The position numbers were made by a program, and so were the translations under genes. 64,000 bases of DNA from Paenalcaligenes niemegkensis (lineage in GTDB: Bacteria > Pseudomonadota > Gammaproteobacteria > Burkholderiales > Burkholderiaceae_B), in the NCBI RefSeq assembly GCF_022230885.1, contig NZ_JAKGCT010000004.1:1364001-1428000 (forward strand), written 5' to 3'. Positions within the stretch are counted from its first letter, which is position 1, and each line of letters begins with the position of its first letter. This document shows positions 61,353 to 64,000 of this stretch, piece after piece. A model generated the notes under the pieces. That model was not told where the DNA came from. It did not search any database and worked only from the letters and a program-made list of their open reading frames with translations.

Positions 61353-63621
61353 CGACTACGGTAAGTGCAGTCATATTGATGATACGACGCACTGACGAAC
61401 TTGATGTCATGATGCTGACGGGAGCGTTCACACCTAACAGGAAGGGCCCGATGGCCACACTGCCACCTGCGTCGGTCTTCAGCAGGTTATAGGAAATATT
61501 GCCTGCATCAACGTTAGGACAAATAAGCAGATTTGCCGAACCTTTTAAGGTTGTATTCGGCAAAATCCGATGGCGAAGCTTTTCATCGAGGGCGCAATCA
61601 CCGTGCATTTCGCCATCCACTTCGAGCTCAGGCGCCACTTCACGAATAATACTTAGCGCTTCGCGCATTTTCTCACCTGAGGAAGAACTGCCGGTACCAA
61701 AATTGGAGCGGGACAATAGCGCTGCCTTGGGTTCGATGTTAAGCGCTTTCATACGCTTGGCCGCTGCAACCGTGATCTCGGCAATCTGCGCTGCATCAGG
61801 ATTATCATTGACATGCGTATCCGCCAAAGCCACCGTGCGTTCGCCCAGCAGCAAGATGTTCATGGCACTGTAGGTTTTTGCACCTGCACGTTTGCCAATG
61901 ACTTCGTCAATGAAACGCAAGTGATTCGCGTAGGTACCTACGGTTCCGCAAATCATGCCATCAGCGTCACCGAAATGAATCATCATGGCGCCTATCAGCG
62001 TCAGACGGCGACGCATTTCCACTCGGGCCATTTCTTTGGTGATGCCGCCCCTGCACATTAGCTCCCAGTACTTGGTCCAGTATTTGTTGAAGCGATCATC
62101 TTGCTCGGGGTTGGTGACATCGGCGTCTACACCAAGGCGAATGCGCAAGCCATAGCGTTCGATACGTTGCTGGAGCACCGCAGGACGGCCAATCAAAATT
62201 GGACGTGCCAATTTCTCGTCGATAACGACTTGTACCGCACGCAAAACACGCTCGTCTTCACCCTCGGCGAAAACAATGCGGGCTTTACCTCCATCTTTAA
62301 CCAGGCCTTTGGCCAGACTGTAAATAGGCTTCATGAACGCGCCAGAGCGATAGACAAACTGACGTAGTTCGTCAGTGTAGCTGTCGAAGTCGGCGATAGG
62401 ACGGGTGGCGACCCCTTCTTCCATCCCTGCCTTCGCCACCGCTGGCGCGATGCGTACAATCAGGCGGGAGTCAAAAGGCATTGGAATGAAGTAATTCGGG
62501 CCAAACTCGACGTCGTCCAGGTTATACGCTGCCGCTACCACTTCATCCTGTTCTTCACGAGCTAATTGGCAAATCGCATGTACTGCTGCAATTTCCATGC
62601 CCCGTGTAATGGTAGTTGCACCAATATCGAGAGCTCCGCGGAAAATATACGGGAAGCATAAGACGTTGTTGACCTGATTCGGGTAGTCGGAACGGCCAGT
62701 GGCCATTACGACGTCGTCACGTACCGCATGAGCGTCTTCAGGAAGAATTTCCGGACTAGGATTAGCCAAAGCCAGGATCAACGGACGGGCCGCCATACGG
62801 GCCACCATTTCGGGCTTTAGCACGCCCCCTGCCGACAGCCCCAGAAATACGTCAGCATCGTCTATTACTTCGCTTAGCGTACGCAAATCGGTGTCTTGCA
62901 CAAAACGCGCCTTGGTTTCGTCCATTAGGACAGTACGGCCTTTGTAGACCACACCCTCAATATCAGTAAGCCAGACGTTCTGCAGAGGCAATCCCAAGTC
63001 AAGCAGTAAGTCCAGACACGCCAACGCGGCGGCGCCTGCGCCGGAGACTACAACCTTGACTGTACTTAGGTCTTTACCAACTACAGCCAAACCATTTAAA
63101 AATGCAGCAGACACGCAAATGGCAGTACCGTGCTGATCGTCGTGAAACACCGGGATATTCATGCGTTCACGCAATCTCTTCTCGACGATGAAACATTCGG
63201 GCGCCTTGATGTCCTCAAGGTTAATTCCCCCGAAAGTTGGCTCAAGCCCTGCAATGATATCCACCAGCTTATCAGGATCGTTTTCGTTGATCTCGATGTC
63301 GAACACATCGATTCCGGCAAAGTTCTTAAACAGTACTGCCTTGCCCTCCATGACAGGCTTTGAAGCCAGCGCGCCAATGTTGCCAAGACCCAACACCGCC
63401 GTGCCATTGGTGATGACACCGACCAGATTGCCACGGCCTGTGTAGCGATACACGTTCTGAGGATCCGCAACGATCTCCTCGCAGGCTGCAGCTACGCCGG
63501 GCGAATACGCTAAGGCTAAGTCACGTTGATTTGAAAGCTGTTTGGTGGGCGTTACTGATAATTTGCCGGGGCGCCCTTGCTCGTGATATTCAAGCGCCGC
63601 CTTACGAAGGTTTTCATCCAT
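61330..63621 (-). CDS. maeB: NADP-dependent malic enzyme with C-terminal phosphotransacetylase-like domain (MaeB)
   Basis: Decarboxylates malate to pyruvate with NADP+. Start at the ATG at 63621 ([20 protein letters not shown]) rather than the TTG at 63630; 763 residues. The malic enzyme half (1-430) has [63 protein letters not shown] and [17 protein letters not shown]. The C-terminal PTA-like half (from about residue 430) has [17 protein letters not shown] and [17 protein letters not shown], usually regulatory. It overlaps the patatin start by 23 bp. Confidence 0.95.
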   Translation of the reverse strand: MDENLRKAALEYHEQGRPGKLSVTPTKQLSNQRDLALAYSPGVAAACEEIVADPQNVYRYTGRGNLVGVITNGTAVLGLGNIGALASKPVMEGKAVLFKNFAGIDVFDIEINENDPDKLVDIIAGLEPTFGGINLEDIKAPECFIVEKRLRERMNIPVFHDDQHGTAICVSAAFLNGLAVVGKDLSTVKVVVSGAGAAALACLDLLLDLGLPLQNVWLTDIEGVVYKGRTVLMDETKARFVQDTDLRTLSEVIDDADVFLGLSAGGVLKPEMVARMAARPLILALANPSPEILPEDAHAVRDDVVMATGRSDYPNQVNNVLCFPYIFRGALDIGATTITRGMEIAAVHAICQLAREEQDEVVAAAYNLDDVEFGPNYFIPMPFDSRLIVRIAPAVAKAGMEEGVATRPIADFDSYTDELRQFVYRSGAFMKPIYSLAKGLVKDGGKARIVFAEGEDERVLRAVQVVIDEKLARPILIGRPAVLQQRIERYGLRIRLGVDADVTNPEQDDRFNKYWTKYWELMCRGGITKEMARVEMRRRLTLIGAMMIHFGDADGMICGTVGTYANHLRFIDEVIGKRAGAKTYSAMNILLLGERTVALADTHVNDNPDAAQIAEITVAAAKRMKALNIEPKAALLSRSNFGTGSSSSGEKMREALSIIREVAPELEVDGEMHGDCALDEKLRHRILPNTTLKGSANLLICPNVDAGNISYNLLKTDAGGSVAIGPFLLGVNAPVSIMTSSSSVRRIINMTALTVVDANTNRD

Positions 63622-63750
63622 GATCTTCAACCGCCTAGAGTAGATATGCTGAGTACAAATTGTTCTATAAAGACAAACATTCTAGCCGCTGATGCCGAAA
63701 TAAAACATGCTGCAGGGCAGCATAGGCACCATTTGCGAAAAAACACAACT

Positions 63751-64000
63751 TTATAGGTCTTGCGAGGGATGAGGAAACACCCCTTCAGGGTCAAAATAGG
63801 TTTTCAATGTGGCATCCATTTCAGATGCTTGCAGCGCTACTGAGTCATCGTCCGTCCAGAGCGGAAACTCATTGGGCCCGGCCAAGGGCAAATCGAGCAA
63901 ACGCTCGTCAATAACCAGCCATTCGACCCAGCCCAGATCGCCTCCGCTCCCCAACAAAAGGTGGGCCAGATTTAACTCCGCGCCATCCGCTGGCCGAAGC
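63751..64000 (-). CDS. C-terminal part of an unidentified protein (runs off the window)
   Basis: The minus-strand frame is open to the window edge and ends at 63751. About 82 residues are visible (for example ELNLAHLLLGSGGDLGWVEW, VIDERLLDLPLAGP, LKTYFDPEGVFPHPSQDL). It is acidic, soluble-looking, and shows no motif I recognise. It lies upstream of maeB on the same strand with a 129-bp gap. Confidence 0.55.
   Translation of the reverse strand, partial: LRPADGAELNLAHLLLGSGGDLGWVEWLVIDERLLDLPLAGPNEFPLWTDDDSVALQASEMDATLKTYFDPEGVFPHPSQDL

Noticed and set aside
1-64000. tRNA, rRNA, CRISPR arrays, insertion sequences or prophage genes
   Set aside because: I read both strands for cloverleaf-like ends, repeated spacers, transposase motifs and terminal repeats and saw none I could support.

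Overview
The window looks like a chromosome segment of a betaproteobacterium of the order Burkholderiales, most likely family Alcaligenaceae (Bordetella/Advenella/Pusillimonas-like). This rests on moderate G+C (estimated by eye, not computed), the order dusB-fis-purH-ruvC-ruvA with ruvB nearby, the minCDE block, the tkt-gap-pgk ... fba-purC-purE-purK block, a double-length UvrA, and the glutaryl-CoA dehydrogenase neighbourhood. Nearly all of it is core housekeeping DNA, densely packed on both strands. I see no insertion sequence, prophage, CRISPR array, rRNA or tRNA gene.

Layout. 1-5.8 kb: cut-off azlC-like permease gene, CHCC zinc-finger protein, YheT-type hydrolase, then a minus-strand group (TM2 protein, a small ACT-like protein behind a ~265-nt structured leader, ctaG, bepA). 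5.8-13.2 kb: ubiH-like hydroxylase, dusB, fis, purH, ruvC, ruvA, a minus-strand threonine dehydratase, ruvB. 13.2-20.4 kb (minus): recQ, a lone usher-like beta-barrel gene, a ClC transporter, and a cydAB pair whose CydA-like subunit has lost every heme ligand I can align. 20.5-24.4 kb: glnS and minCDE. 24.5-29.1 kb: lipoprotein, isochorismatase, ettA, an unknown acidic protein, a glycosyltransferase, and a 42-residue basic protein. 29.3-40.5 kb: giant uvrA, pabB-pabC, tcdA, chaC, pdxH, a flavin reductase, purU. 40.6-47.8 kb: ggt, a GcvA-like regulator divergent from a TPP enzyme and glutaryl-CoA dehydrogenase, a MaoC protein, a hydrolase. 47.8-58.7 kb (mostly minus): sua5, purK, purE, purC, fba, mogA, pgk, gap, tkt. 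58.9-64 kb: rsmE, then a tightly overlapping minus-strand maeB-patatin-barstar group and a gene that runs off the end.

The strongest global signal is technical or evolutionary. Sixteen loci carry apparent frameshifts or a lost stop, and in every case adding one base (two in one case) to a homopolymer (4-6 G/C or 5-7 A/T as written) restores a family-typical protein. All changes are contractions. They hit genes expected to matter (purE, pdxH, clcA, recQ, uvrA), and in the threonine dehydratase gene three contractions within 40 bp restore the frame. I infer mainly homopolymer under-calling in the source assembly, not real gene decay. Such genes are typed 'pseudogene' only because the sequence as given is broken.

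The best biological candidate for something undescribed is the CydA-like/CydB pair: a bd-oxidase-fold complex with no heme ligands on its large subunit. Next are the leader RNA upstream of the ACT-like gene, the small basic protein with its own terminator, and the maeB-patatin-barstar overlap.
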